Both the position numbers and the translations under genes were made by a program. Shown here piece by piece: positions 19,106 through 32,007 of a stretch of 59,734 bases of DNA (within the stretch, counting starts at the first letter, position 1; every line of letters starts with the position of its first letter). The DNA is taken from contig JANBPT010000186.1 of assembly GCA_027575765.1 (NCBI GenBank), positions 1-59,734 on the forward strand, in the 5' to 3' direction. A model generated the notes under the pieces. The model was given only the letters and a program-made list of their open reading frames with translations. It did no database searches and was not told the DNA's origin. This DNA comes from Tieghemiomyces parasiticus. Its lineage: Eukaryota; Kickxellomycota; Dimargaritomycetes; Dimargaritales; Dimargaritaceae.

Positions 19106-22100
19106 GGTTCTAATCTTACCCCTATCTCGCCCACATACTTCCAAGTCCACGTATACTAATGAGATCAGAATACGGTAATTGAGCTATATTAAAGAAGCGA
19201 TGTTGGCCATTGTAAGCCACCGTGACTCGACACCCATTCCAAGCAAGTCGCTGGATAATGGATGGCAGTTGCCTGACTCTAGCCATACCAACGCCTCACC
19301 TTGTTGTTATTCCTCCTTCCCATGCTCCCCTCCTAGCCACGGCCCTTTTCTTCGGTCCTTTGTTAATCAATCACCACGGCCGTGCGTTCAGTTCTTATAC
19401 CGTTCAATGCGAAGTCTACCTTATAGGATTGTACGCACACGCTAGTGACTTTCATCTACGTACATATTTAATCAAACCTACATACGGTGTTGGCGAGTGG
19501 CGAACGGTGGAAGGCAGAGATGAATTAAATAACATTATGGATGTAAGGTTACTACGTCATATATTGGGGGGCGGTGGGTGGCGACTAGGAACGATGTCTT
19601 CGAGTCTCTGTCAAACTAATCGTGGCGGTACGCTTCACCACTCGTCCATACTTGTGCATAATCTGTACCTGGCTCGAGTTCGTACACTGTTTCCTCTACC
19701 TCGCCGGAGTATACCTATTACTAGGCAAACGCCGACAGTCGCCGCATGGCGTCGACTTTAGCCCCCTAAGTGAGTAGCTACAGCGCAGCTTTAAGGTAAA
19801 GAGAGGTGATTAGTCGCTTACATAGAAGTCTATTCATTACTCGTCATTCGACACGGAGCGATTGCCCCAGTGGATCAGGATACCACATACAGAGAAGGGG
19901 TTGGTGTCCTACATAATTACCGGGGCCCCAACCGTCTATAGTAGTGCGGGAGTGATTGCGACGGGCTCTTTAGGGTTGTCTCCCCCGCTTCCTATTAGAG
20001 AGACTCCTGCTTTGAGGCGGATATCGGAGTCGTAGGGACAAATGGTATGAAAGGAAGGGCTAAGGAGGACGGTTTAGAAGTATATCGCTGCCAACGTATT
20101 GCCTTGGGCGGTAGCCACTAAGGGGATATATTTACAAAGGCGGCAGGCTGAAAAGGGCGACCCGATCAGCCCGTCACTGTTCCGAACATTGGGCAAGGCT
20201 GCCTACCAAACTCCACGTGAAGCGAGTAACCCAATACAGGCCATGCGAGTCGACCAGGACCCCTGATCCCCCTCCCGTTTAAATTGCTGACCGCGGCCTA
20301 GCCGTAGCTCCCTCTTATTCTTGACGTTGTCACGCCATGGCCACTACCCCCCCAATAGATTCGTGGAAAAGTTTTATCCACTACTGATCGACGTAAGAGG
20401 GGATACGAAGGAGACACACTGACCCAACAGATCACTTTCGAACCTGGAGGACGTCTCCCCACTGACCAGCCACGAGAGTACGGCTGAGCCAGTTAAGGTT
20501 CGAATGTATCCAAACTGGGTAGCCTGTATCGATGTGCCGTAGACGTGCATCGTGGCTGAAACATAGTGATTTAGATGCAGGCATACCAGGCTCTCAGAGT
20601 TCGTATGGACGAACCAGTCTCGGTCAATATCTGCTATTAATCATCGCCACGTTAACCTCGTATTACCTCTTTAGTAAACGGTCAAGGAGGAGTGTTAAAA
20701 TTAAATGGTATGAGCAATGACATAACTTTTAGAGCGGACTGTTATTTTGTTCTCGCCCCTAAGGGGCGGAGTCTAGCAAGTGACAGGCCAGGCTGTCTAG
20801 CAGGTGGAGGAGAGCTTGAAGCGGCGTTATGACTCGTGTGCTGGACACACTCCATCAGCCCTCACACAATGTCGGGAGGGGACGAGTATTGTAAATGAAA
20901 AGAGGGATTCGTGACGGAAGGTGTGACGACGACTAATACCAATCCTTTTGACATGTCTAGCAGCCCGCAAACTCCCCGTGAAAGATAATCTAGTCATCGC
21001 GAAGCATGCTGCGTAGGCGTACAGACCATCAGGATTACGTTCGGATGTGCCCGGATATATTGTTCATCGGACATCATCATTTGAAGTCTACATGGTTCCC
21101 CTTACTTTCACTCCACACCCTTACAATCTCACCTCCCTTGGGCAACCGACATCCTCTTCCATCCCAACCTTCCCCCTCCTCGGCGCTGTCATCCTGGCCA
21201 TCGTCACCTTTTTTCCGTATACTGTGATTATGCTGAGCAGACCTCTGGGGGGTATTCCCCTCTGAAGTATGGACATACGTAACGACATTGCTACTTCGGT
21301 AAACCGGACATGTCTACAGGAGTGGCCGCTAGAATTGCCGGGTAAACCCTTACGGCGGCAAAGGGACCTAAAGCTATGCCATGGTAGTAACTTGATTGAT
21401 GTCATTTAAATAACTTGAGAGTAGTAAGAAAGACCCTGATTCTGGTAGACTGAATGATTCCCGTAGCGAGCAAATCCCTCTACCTTGCCCCTGCCGGGTC
21501 TTGGGCCCTCGCAATTACTCTCATTTATTATTTCAGCTCGACCTTATCCTAAGGAACGAGATGGCGGGTGGAAATGAACGGTGTCGACATTATGCTTTGC
21601 TCTCGCGCATCGAGCTCAGCCGGCACGACTTTGTGGACTTTGGTATACCCCTTGTCACTCCCCCTGATAGTCTGACTTTCCCCTACAGTTGACAAGATAT
21701 TTACTCACCAAGGCCGCGCCATTATAAACATGGTTTTTTTTCATCAGCTGTATCGACGGTCTCCCAGCCATTACCGGCTGCATGGCGCTGCATGACCAAC
21801 CCCCAGTTGGTCATAGCGTGATCCCGCGCCCTACCTATGACCCCGTTGTGGGGTGAAATGGAGGTAATCCGTGACAAGACAGGGTGAAAAATCTAGCGCC
21901 GGACAACTTAAAAGCGTGGAAAGGGGTTAGGTAGCACCCGTGATAAGGAGTGAGAGCGTGGCGGTACATACCAGCCTCCTCCCCCCCACGCTCTAAAGCC
22001 GCTTTGGGTAGACTCGTCGGTAGTAGCCTAGCAAGTTTTTGCAGTACACTCGGAAGTGCTTGAGCTTGGACCACTGCTGGCTTAATTGCACCATCCACCC

Positions 22101-23500
22101 CCCCCCAGACAGCCGGTTGCGAAAAGTTCCGGCCCGTACGTGGGGGAGCCAGTATTTGATGCCATGCTCCGTGATCCGTGGCAAGAGGTCGGAAAACAGA
22201 ACTTCCGAAGTGGGATGGCCTGCAGAGACGCGGACAGAAAAAAAAAGGCAGGGCAGGGACGACAGAACCTGCACGTCGGCTTGACTTTGGTGGACGGCGG
22301 TATGGTGAAGGAGGAGCACGGAGCTTCCCCCTCCTAGCCTTAGAGAAAAAGAGCGCATCCATCGTGATTGGGGGAGGGAGCTCAGCGTACTAGTATGGTG
22401 GGGTTCCCCCGAACTCCTCCGCATTCCTAATGGGGAAATAGGGGGGCGACAGCCCGATCCATCGGCCACCTCAGTTGTCCAGCTAGGCTGGAGTGGCATC
22501 CACCCCTCCTCCCCCGCATGGCCATGCTGGTCAGCCTAACGCCTAGGCTTGCTGACTGCCCCGTTTTTTGTTGAACAACAGGGGTAGTTGCTGATATTAC
22601 AGTCCTGACAAAAAGGGTGGCGAAAATGTCTCCACGATTGGCCCGGCGCTACCATTTTCCCCCAGCTTGCACAGCGAGGCTGTGGCCAACCAATCCGCCC
22701 GCCGGCGCAAGCCAACCCTCCGACGAGCGACTTAGGCGGGGTAATGGACATTGGGCCCTTGGCATAGCCATCCAATGGGATGTCACGGGTTCGATTTTTT
22801 GTGAGGGGTCGGTTCACTAAGCTAAGATGTGGTGGCCCGCTCGGCTGGTTTTATCGTGACCGGGGAGCCCACCGGTTGGCTGCGATAAGGACGATGCATT
22901 GTCAACTGAACCTCCATGACCGCGCTCCGGAGCCGGCGGAACGACTTAGGCTTGAGACACCCGCCAATCAGGCAGGGGACCTGTAGGCTTCTATAGTCAA
23001 CCATGGTGTGTGCCCCGAGCAAAACCTCCCATCTGCTGGGCAATATTCTACAAGGCACTTTATTTAAGCCGGCCGACCTACGGGGTTTCCGTGTCCATTA
23101 GAACCGCATCGCCGTCTTCCACGAGGCACCAACGGCTCTCGAGGCTGAGTGCAGCCAGGCGTCCGCATGGGAGGAGGTGAGGCGTGTGGGCGGGCCATGA
23201 GGCCCGGGCCTGCCGGATGGATTCACAATGCCTATACTGTCGCCAATATATGCATTGGGCCATCTCACAAGGCCGAGGTAGATAATTCGAAGAACAAGGA
23301 ATTCACCTCACCAGTGACAGCTCCTCCCGACTCGACCCTCGTTTGTGGATCACCCCCTCCCTACTTTTCACCCGGTATAATGCTCCTGGTTCGGGTGGCT
23401 ACCACGTCACAATCTGGAGGGGCGACCTACGATCGCCCAACTGACCCGTGCGCTTCATCCACAGACCACTAAGCGATAGTGTGGCCGAGAGCCAGCCTAA
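19106..23500. other. Gene-poor interval
   Basis: About 4.4 kb with no supportable gene. Open frames at 19222-19761 (+), 21835-22499 (-) and 22536-22817 (-) have no recognisable motif, and alternative frames look equally good. A stem-loop next to a tRNA T-loop-like sequence lies at 22749-22795. Confidence 0.4.
22749..22795 (+). other. Stem-loop followed by tRNA B-box-like sequence
   Basis: CATTGG (22749-22754) pairs with CCAATG (22772-22777), enclosing a second hairpin TGGC-ATA-GCCA. GGGTTCGAT (22787-22795) then resembles the pol III B box. No A box or full cloverleaf is present, so this is at most a tRNA-derived relic. Confidence 0.2.
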
Positions 23501-26049
23501 AATGCCCTTTCGCTACTCTATTTTCCTTTTTTAGTCGCGCTTCCTATGCCGCTGACCGTAGCATTATTCTTTTTAATACATCCAAATCCATCTATGGTGC
23601 CCTAATTTTTCTGGGACCCTTTTTTGTGCCACCCTGCCCTTCCCTCTTTTTCACCGCCCTCGTGTGCGTGTGTGGACATGAGGGAATGCGGATTCCTGAG
23701 CATAGCACATTGTACATTGCAGGGCAGCGACCACTCCCTTCGTTGCGCTAGCCTCCCCCCTTCCACCTTTGCCCGTATGCACTCGGCTCTTGGCGGTAGT
23801 AATTGGCGCGGATACCTCCGATAGACATATAAGTACGTAGTGGGGCCCATCTGGCTCGCCTTGTGATCTACTCTTCGTGATCATTCCACCGTCGTGTATC
23901 GACTCTATACCGCCTACCTCGCCACTACTCCTCCCGCTGGTGCTATATCAATAGTGGCTACTGGCCAGACTCTTTACCGCGCCTCGACTGTTTGTCATTA
24001 CGTGCTTCACATATACTTTGGCTTTGATCTTTATCGAACTACGGCAGCCTTTCGTAGGCTAACTGAAGCGCCAAACTCTATAGAATATTCGCCATCTTTC
24101 TTCGCCCACCTCTTGGATTCGACGGCCTCCCCTCTCATCCTCCCTCCCCCATATCAGTCCCCCCTTACTCCTCCGGGAAGCACCCCAATTCCTACTCCCC
24201 CCAAAAAAAATCTATTCACTTGAGCTGAACGACAATCTCACGCAAAAGCACGTCAAACGGAATCACCTGTTGTTGGCTTGATGCTCGCTTGGCTGTCCTG
24301 GGGCTGCGCCGTTTCTTCCACTGCCATGCCCCTGCCTTTCGGTTAGTGCCATCCCACCTGTCGGCCTAGCTATCTAATTTCACGCGACGATCAGTCTATC
24401 TGCTGGTTTGTTTTCTCCGGCTTATTCTTTTCCCTTCTCTTATTCCACTGCGCCCGAGCCAGCCTGTCTTTATGAGGTCAGCTCCTTATATGCGCGTCAC
24501 CTCCGCCCCCTCCTTCTTTCCCATTTAGTTATTTTCCCCTTTGCTCGTTAAATGTCGACTGTCACTATGAGCGTCACGTTCCACGCAATGTTCCAACCCC
24601 TATTGTCTCCTTCTCGTACCCTCCCCCCTTCCTAGTCTCGGGAACCCTCCCCAGTTGACCCGCATCTGATACCATTTTCCTCTGCAGTGAATACGCCTTG
24701 AGCTTATGCGTACGTCGTCTCTTTTTCCTTGATACATATACTCTCCCCCGTAGCACCTTGTATGCTCCCCTCGGACCACGCTTTTCCATACTTATAAGCT
24801 CTCACTCCCCTTCTCCCTCCCCTAGCTTGGCCCTATCCCGCCTGCGTCATTTTAACATCGGCTTTCTTTGCCTGCCCGTTTGTACGTCGACTCGTTTCGC
24901 TCTACATACTTACTGCACCGCCTACTGCCGTCCCGGTTTTTCCTGCGCCCTTTACCAATTCCGGCCATTCACTGTCGTGCTTACCTTTACCCCTGTAGCT
25001 TATTGTGTCCGGCCCCTTACGTATCGTGCAGGCCTTCATCCCCTGCTTTCGTAACATCTTCGCCGTCCCCCTCCCCTCCTGCACCTGTGTTCCTTTACGT
25101 TAAAATTTCCCCTTCTATTGCCCGATTAGTAACCAACCTTCGTTGTTTTTTAACGGTGCCCGTGTCGGTTACCAATCCTGGCCTGTGCCCCCTTAATCCC
25201 CCCTTGTACCCTTTCTTTGGATTCTGCAGTCCGGTTGTCCGCCTCCCCCCCTCTCCTGTCACCTTTTGCCGTCTCCATCTGAGAGTTGCGGTGGGCCACT
25301 GCCTATCGTCTTCCTTAATCATACGAACCCCGTCGTCACGCTGCTCCCAAAAGTTGTGCTGTGAACGGGCAGCCCCACCATTGCTACTTCATAGCGTACA
25401 ATTCCGCAGAGAACGTTGCCCTGCAGTCTTTTAACCCTATCAAGTATATTCTTCCGACTTATCTCGGCCACTTGGTGACTGCTTTTGAATTACGTCCCCG
25501 GCTTGCTTTGACGCCTATTGACCGCCGAGGCGTCGCGTCGTCAGCAATCAAGTACCAACCCACCGAATTTAATTCTCCGTGGTGACCTTGTACCTCTTTC
25601 CTCGGACCCACCGCCGCTGCTAGAACCATCCGCTCACCGCAGTTGCCCCCCCCTCCACACCCCCGTTCTGCGATGCCTGGCGGGCCTATTCTTGACTTCT
25701 CCACCCTTTTTTTTTGTTAATTTCGTCTTTTTCTCCCCATTGGGAGTTCTTCTTGATCTAATTTGGCTATTTATTTACCCATTGGGAGGTTTATATTCAT
25801 AATTCGTAGTTAATTTTTTCCCACCTCCGAATCCCACCCTCGTTCACTGCACAGTCTATAATACTTAACTGCCTTCGTCACTCTTTTCAGTCTCCCTTTC
25901 CCATACCCCCCCCCTTCTCAACGTTTCTGAGCGCCGAGAGGTTTTTAACGCGGGACTCCCCCTCCCCTATTGGAAATTTTCCACCCTGCCATCCCGATTA
26001 TCTTCCAACCCCCTTTTCGTTTCGACTTATTCACTACTACCCACTCAGC
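23500..26049 (+). promoter_or_regulatory. Long C/T-rich tract upstream of the CP2-type gene
   Basis: For about 2.5 kb the plus strand is markedly pyrimidine-rich, with many runs of CCCC, TTTT and CTCC and few purine runs. Open frames here (such as 24868-25434) are products of this bias. A similar tract precedes the GATA gene (51.4-53.8 kb). I read it as promoter plus 5' leader; this is inference. Confidence 0.4.
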
Positions 26050-29000
26050 ATGGCCGACCCATATGACCCCAGGTAAGCAGCGTACAATAACAATTGCTGA
26101 CGCCATATTGCGTTATCATCGCCGACCCAGTGTATTTGGGGTGGTGGTGATGGGAAGTTGGGATATCAAGGGGAAGCGGGGTCCTTTAATTTATCGAGTG
26201 AGTGCCCCCTTGCGTGGGGGTTCTGTATATCGCTACTAACCAAAGCGTAGCTGTCCTACCCTATCCAACCTCCGGCGTGGTCTTTTAGCCAACATTTCCC
26301 TATAGGCTACGCCAGTATGCCCGACCTGGCTGTCTACTCTACGGCTTACCAGTCTCACATGCCCGGCGGACTCCGTCCTGCGTAAGTATTTCGCCCGTGA
26401 GCACACGTACCTGACGATTGTTTTTATACTCTACTGCCCCCCACTCCTCCGCGGTTAGCCCCAACTTCATTCTTATTTTCGACTAGTATCGTGCCATAGC
26501 TCAGACCAGAAGAACGAAATCAAGTTGAGGAGTTTCATAGGTCTAGAATTACATCCTTTTGAGCTTTTCTGGGGGAGAGATTGATCCGGTGGCTCGGTAC
26601 TATCTGATAAGGAAGCGGGTCGGTCACTATATGCTAATCAACCTCTAGCCTTCTCCTACTGGCTTAGGAGCATCGATGGCTTCTAGGGTCTGCTTAAAGC
26701 TCCGCTAGTAGTGAGGGCTGATATTCCTCAGCACTTGGTGCCGGCTGCAGCACTCCCGCTCTGGATTTAGCACTCATTTCGTTCTTCATTTTCCTCTAGC
26801 CTCGTGTGGCTTGGCAGCCCTAAGTAACTTGGGCAGGGAAAACGGGAGAACGAGGAGCGGGTAGTGAACCAGTGGTCGAATAGTCGGAAGAGGGGAGTAG
26901 TGGGCTGAACTAATGCCGGGACACCGACCGACCGACCAACCTTAGAGGTACTGTTGGGTTGACGTGGGTGGTTTGACAGGCGAGGGGGTGTGATGGTGTG
27001 TACTATTGGGCTCATTATTTGTCGTGCACAACGTGTCTTCCCCTCTCTTCTTCCTTACCCCCCCCCCCCTCACCTCCCTTGTTCGTCACTGCTCCATTGC
27101 AATATCAAGTCAAGCGAACCGTGCGTGGGCCCGCGCGACACACAGCCCCACTTTCCTGGCCCACGAGTGCCGCATAGCTATGCGGCGATCACGCCCCATT
27201 TAGCCCCACCCCATTCCCCTGACGCTCAATCTTTTTTTCTCTCCCTTTCCTAAGTAACCTTGACTACCCCTCGATACCCGCCAGCTGTATACTATCGACC
27301 GGACCTAGCCTTTATTTTCCCCCCTATCCGACTCTATATTAAGTTGCCACCCTTTCCCGCCGTCCGTGCCCTGAATACTACGTTAATGCCTGCCGTTGAG
27401 CTTTTTGATCCTTTTCACCGCTTCGCACTTGGTTTACTCCGGCGTCCTTGGCGGTGGTTACTGGTAGTTCCGCGTTAAATGTACTAACTCCGGCCCTACC
27501 GTGGTCACTCTCCCTCTTTCTGCCCGTTTGCTTCCATGTTCTGCCCCTGCTCACTACTATGTCACAATACCGTCCCCCATCCTCCCCGCTATCACACCGC
27601 CGCCACGTTACACTTGCGCCTCTCGTCAGTACGTCGCAGGCTTTGCCGACTCCGGGCGAGTCCCCCCGCCGGCCTGCCGGTGACCTAACCCTACCCGATA
27701 TCAACGCCGCCCAACTTATGGCCGGGTCGGCCACGGGCCACCTTCCCATACCGCTTTCTGCCCCGTCGGTGGATAACCTACCACGAGCTTCGCAGGCCGC
27801 CGGATTACCGCCCGGGAACCTCGTTGCCCTCCCTCAGTTCCAGACCGTGACCAGTTCCACGCGACCGGATATAAGTTTTTCGGGCCCCTTTGGCAGTGGG
27901 GGTGGCGTACCTGGTGGCAGCGGTCACCCCGCATTTTCTACCGCCTCAGCACCCGCTCACTTTACATCCATGCCGACGGGCTACCTAGGCCCTCCGGATT
28001 TTAAGTCTGAGCCCTCTCAGCTGAGCCCAGGAGCCTATCACCAGTCGTTTTCTTCCCCTACGACCACCTTGGCGAGTCACCCTTTGTCTAGCGGCGCCGG
28101 TGGTGGTGGCCCGTTCGACCCGGCGTCGCATGCTGGAGGGATGATGGCTGATTCCATGGCTCGGCAGTTGATGATGATGGGCAAACCTCCTGGCCCAGAG
28201 AACCCCGTCGCGCCCTTGGTATATCCCAACCAGTAAGTGATTCGTGTTTGGCTGCGCACGCATGCGTACACATTGCGCAGCCGGCATATTGCCCTGTTTC
28301 GTTAGCCATGTCCACCCTTTCCTGTTCCCTCGTGGCTGGCTACTCCTTTCGGTGTTTATCCATTTTGGGACGGGCCTGTCAGCCCCTTGGGGGGATGATT
28401 CTGACTTTTGGTCGAGTTAGATATTTTTCATTTAGTTCCGAACACCCGTCGCTAAGGTCTGTTCTCGCCAGGAGAAGGGGTGGTGTAATCCGCCAGGCCC
28501 CTTACTGTTTCGTCCTGCGCAGCCCAATCACCCCTCCTCTTCCTCCTAACACTGGCATGGTGAGCTACTGTGCACGGGAGACCTGCTGCTGCTTGCAGTT
28601 ATTACTGACACATCGTTTTCCACCTTCCTCCGCGCTACCTGGCCCAACCTACCGCCGATTCCCACCTACGTGTTTTCTGTAGCCTACAATTCAGATCCTA
28701 TCTAGAGAGCAAAGTATCCCCTGCCTGCCGCCGGGACGAACCGGCTGTAACGTACATTAATAGGGGTAAGTATCGATATTTATGCGCAGACATCGGCGCC
28801 AAGTGCCGCCGGGTTTGGACATTCTGCCAATTGACGGGATGTAGGTGAAGTGAGAAGGAGGGGTGGGGGGGGGTGCTGCTGCTACGCAGCCTTGGCCAGG
28901 GAAGATATGGCTGGGCCGGTTTCGACCTGTCGCGTGTAGGCCACACCTGCATTTAACTGCCTCTTTCTTTGGGTGCATGGCCCATGAAGCTGGTGCCGCT

Positions 29001-31323
29001 CAATATTCGCACAATACCTTCGCTGCCCTGTCTGTCCCTCCTCCGGTTCGATCCTGTTAGTGCCCCAGATGAGCTTAGGACCACGTGGCATGACCCAGCA
29101 CCGTTGTCGCACCAGTATTTCGCCTTCCCGTCGGGGCCAGCTGAGGGCAGTGGCTATGGAGAGGCTCATTGCGTCCGGACCGCCTCACTTTGACGCCGCT
29201 CTATTTCTCCCAACATCTTCTTTTTGCCCGCAGTCAAAGCGCGCAGAAACGCAACGTTCTGTGCTCCTCTCTCCCCCTAGTCTCCTGTGACTCCGCTAAC
29301 CTCCACTTACCAACCCTTTATAACCCCCTTTCTCGTTCACCTGCCCCATTTCTCACACGGCCTTACTCCTGTTTTATTTCTCCTCGGTCGCTGCCTCGCA
29401 TGCATTCGCCATTTGTGGTATCATAGGTCAAACCTATTCCCTCTGCCACGGCTTCCACCAACCGACGGACCGTGTTTTTAAGGCCCAGGTGGTCATCACA
29501 TTCCACGAGGAGCACCACCGGCGGGAAGCCGAGCGGCTCTGGCGGGTGTGGGCCGAAAAGCAACTGGGCCAACAGTCTCCCAGGGTGGTGGAGATCGACC
29601 TGGCCGCCTCGGTCAACATTACAGTGGTCGACGACCGCTACTTTGACCGGATCAGTTTCACATGGCGTGGTCCGGAACTAGCCCGCGTGGCCCTCCAGTT
29701 CAATTTCTTGTCGACCGATTTTACCAATTTAAAAGGTATCAAGGGTATCCCGCTTCGTCTCGTGGTGCAGAGCTGGGCGGAGCCCGGCCACCTGACGCCT
29801 GTCGAGACCAACTACGCCTTGCTTAAGAGTTTCAGAGATAAGGTAAGTACGTCACAGGCAAAGGGCCAACGGGATGGTCTCTCTGTGTGGGTGCGTGGGT
29901 GACTTCCCATCGCAGCATCAGCTGGCGCACATTGCGCTTCCTTGCCGGATTAGGACATGGCGTGGGCGACGTTTCCTAGTCCCCCCACGGAGGCGGATTG
30001 ATAAGGGTGGCGAGGTATTCAGTGCGGATGACGGGAGGATGGGGGGTAGCGCACAGGCCCACTTAGGGAAGGATCGGCCCCTTAGCAGTGGCGTGTCCCC
30101 ACCGTAGTAGTCCACCAGTGTTTAACGTTCGGGGAATATGCACCTGATGGGATCCCTTTCATCCTTCTCTATCCTCCCCGATCTGCCTAACTTATCCACC
30201 CCATCAAGCGACAACTTTCGAAGTGTGCCTTGGTCCAAATATAGGCGGAGGTTGCTCCTTCAAATTAGCGTTGGCCTTGCCATATCCACCCGTCGCTACG
30301 ATTTGACCGGCCCGGTCACGGCTGAATGCCAGAGCCAGCAGTCAATCCACCACGCTGGATCGCTTGACCCCAAAACTCATATCTCTCCGTTCGACTGTAT
30401 ACTTGCCCCATCGGTCCCTCTCCCTATTGTCCATCCTTTTCGGGCCCTGCCCTCTCATCGCCCATGACCTGTCTCCTCCCGCTGCTGGTATCCTCCGGTC
30501 CGAACTTGCGCTGGCCCTACTGACGTGATCCTGCCTCAACCTATGCACCTCTCCCGACCCATGCCCCGTCTACTCTCAACAGGGCGCCGAACGCAAGTAC
30601 AAGGATGAAACACGCCAATTCGCCAAGCTGTACAGTAACCCTCAGCGCTCCAGCGAGACCGGCGAGGCCGCTGACGAGGGGCATTACCCGCGCCACTCAT
30701 TTACAGTGCTCAACCAGTCGACATCACCGACAGAGGTGGCCGACCCACTCTCCGTCGACCTGCTCATAGCCGAAAGTTCTCCCATTCGTACTGCGGCCCG
30801 GCCGATTCCCTGGAGGGACAAGTACATGGGTAGTCCTGAGTACGTTTCCTCCAGCCTTAAATCTCCCCGCCTCCACCATGGTCACCCACACGTTATGCAC
30901 CCGCCCCACCAGCTTCCCCCACCACCTCCACCGCCGCTGACACCCACCACTCACCACCTCCGGGGAGCGGACCGGCCCATCCGGCCCTGCCAATGCCAGG
31001 TCACGGACCGCGATCCGACCTACTACCCCAACCTGCAGCGCAAGTACTTGTTGTGCCTCTACGTACAGTTCTCGGGGGACGACTTTTACCGCGCCGTCTA
31101 TTTGGAACGGGTCAGCGCGGACCACCTGCGCCACCAGCTCTCGATCAAAATGGGCCACCAACCTGGTGACCTGGTAGAAATTCGGCGCCAAACCGAACGT
31201 GGGCACGTTGTGGCCCTGGACGATGATGCCGTGCGCCATATGGACGACGAGCAGGCGATGGCAGTCGAGGTGCGTTCCCTCACCACCGATCCGAACCGAT
31301 ACACCGCTACACTATACTATTGA
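26050..31323 (+). CDS. CP2/grainyhead-family transcription factor
   Basis: The well-supported core has four exons: 27559-28232, 28683-28765, 29427-29842 and 30583-31323, all in phase (637 aa from ATG 27559). The DNA-binding domain spans exons 2-4. The joined exons read RDEPAVTYINRG-QTY (family: TYLNKGQFY), then VVITFHEE, VEIDLAAS, ISFTWRG, the hallmark NFLSTDFTNLKGIKGIPL, and DK-GAERKYKDETRQ (family: CDKGAERKIRDEERK). Residues ~526-637 fit the ubiquitin-like dimerisation domain. Residues 1-225 are Pro/Ser/Gly-rich and disordered. Two further small exons may start the gene: 26050-26072 (MADPYDP) and 26316-26381 (SMPDLAVYSTAYQ). They would join in phase to an acceptor at 27629 instead of using ATG 27559. 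I set the outer coordinate by this model, but this end is uncertain. Introns of 450-740 bp are long for this window. The family binds DNA as dimers; in filamentous fungi it is linked to cell-wall and conidial-separation functions. Confidence 0.88.
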
Positions 31324-32007
31324 GTTGTGCATGGAGCGTCCTTGCGCCCCATCCCCCCCTTCCTCGCATCCATGCGTATCACTTTAAACCATCCGAACCA
31401 CGATCCTAAATGGGTTGCACTTGACAAGGCTGATTAAGCAGTTGCTGCTCCTCTCCTCCAGCCCCTCCCCCATGTCAGTAGCGGTTATAATTTTTAGTGT
31501 TTATGTTTGTTCTCTTCATATTTGTCATTAACACGGAGTGGCTCCCACTCCTTCACATCGCCCCACACACCGCATTATCGTGCTTGTGGCTGACTTACCA
31601 CATCCACGCCCCCCCCATATTACCACCTGCCTCCACCATGCTGCATCTCCCCCCTCCACCGTGGTTACCTACTAAATGTTGGCACATAAAATGAACCCCC
31701 CAAGTCTACATGAGTTTGGCGCACGGCGTGAACGACATTTGTAGGTGGCAGTATGTCGAAATTTTAGTGATCGATTTTGTCCTATCGACCCTTAACATTA
31801 GTACTATTTCGATACCGAGAGAGTACCGCCGCTACGTTTTCTGCTTTGAATTTAGTTGCTAGAGGGGCTTATAGGGTAATCCTACCCAGCTTCATGGTGT
31901 TTAGGCCCGCGTCTTATTGTCTTTGAACTGGCCAAATGTGAACTGTGGGTGAGTGAAGAAGTGCCGTAACATAGTATCTTCGGAAACACTTCAATCGAAT
32001 CTATGCG
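31324..32007. other. Convergent 3' interval, CP2-type gene to MPC2
   Basis: Holds the 3' ends of two convergent genes. It is AT-richer than the exons, with short C-rich patches near 31610-31660. No gene or RNA is recognised. Confidence 0.5.

Noticed and set aside
21993..22499. 168-codon minus-strand frame, with another at 22536-22817 containing Cys/His pairs
   Set aside because: The Cys/His spacing fits no zinc-binding family I know, frames overlap, and no splice model connects the two.
24868..25434. 188-codon open frame on the plus strand
   Set aside because: It lies in the C/T-rich tract. Its Pro/Ser/Leu/Cys-rich translation follows from base composition, and other frames are equally open.
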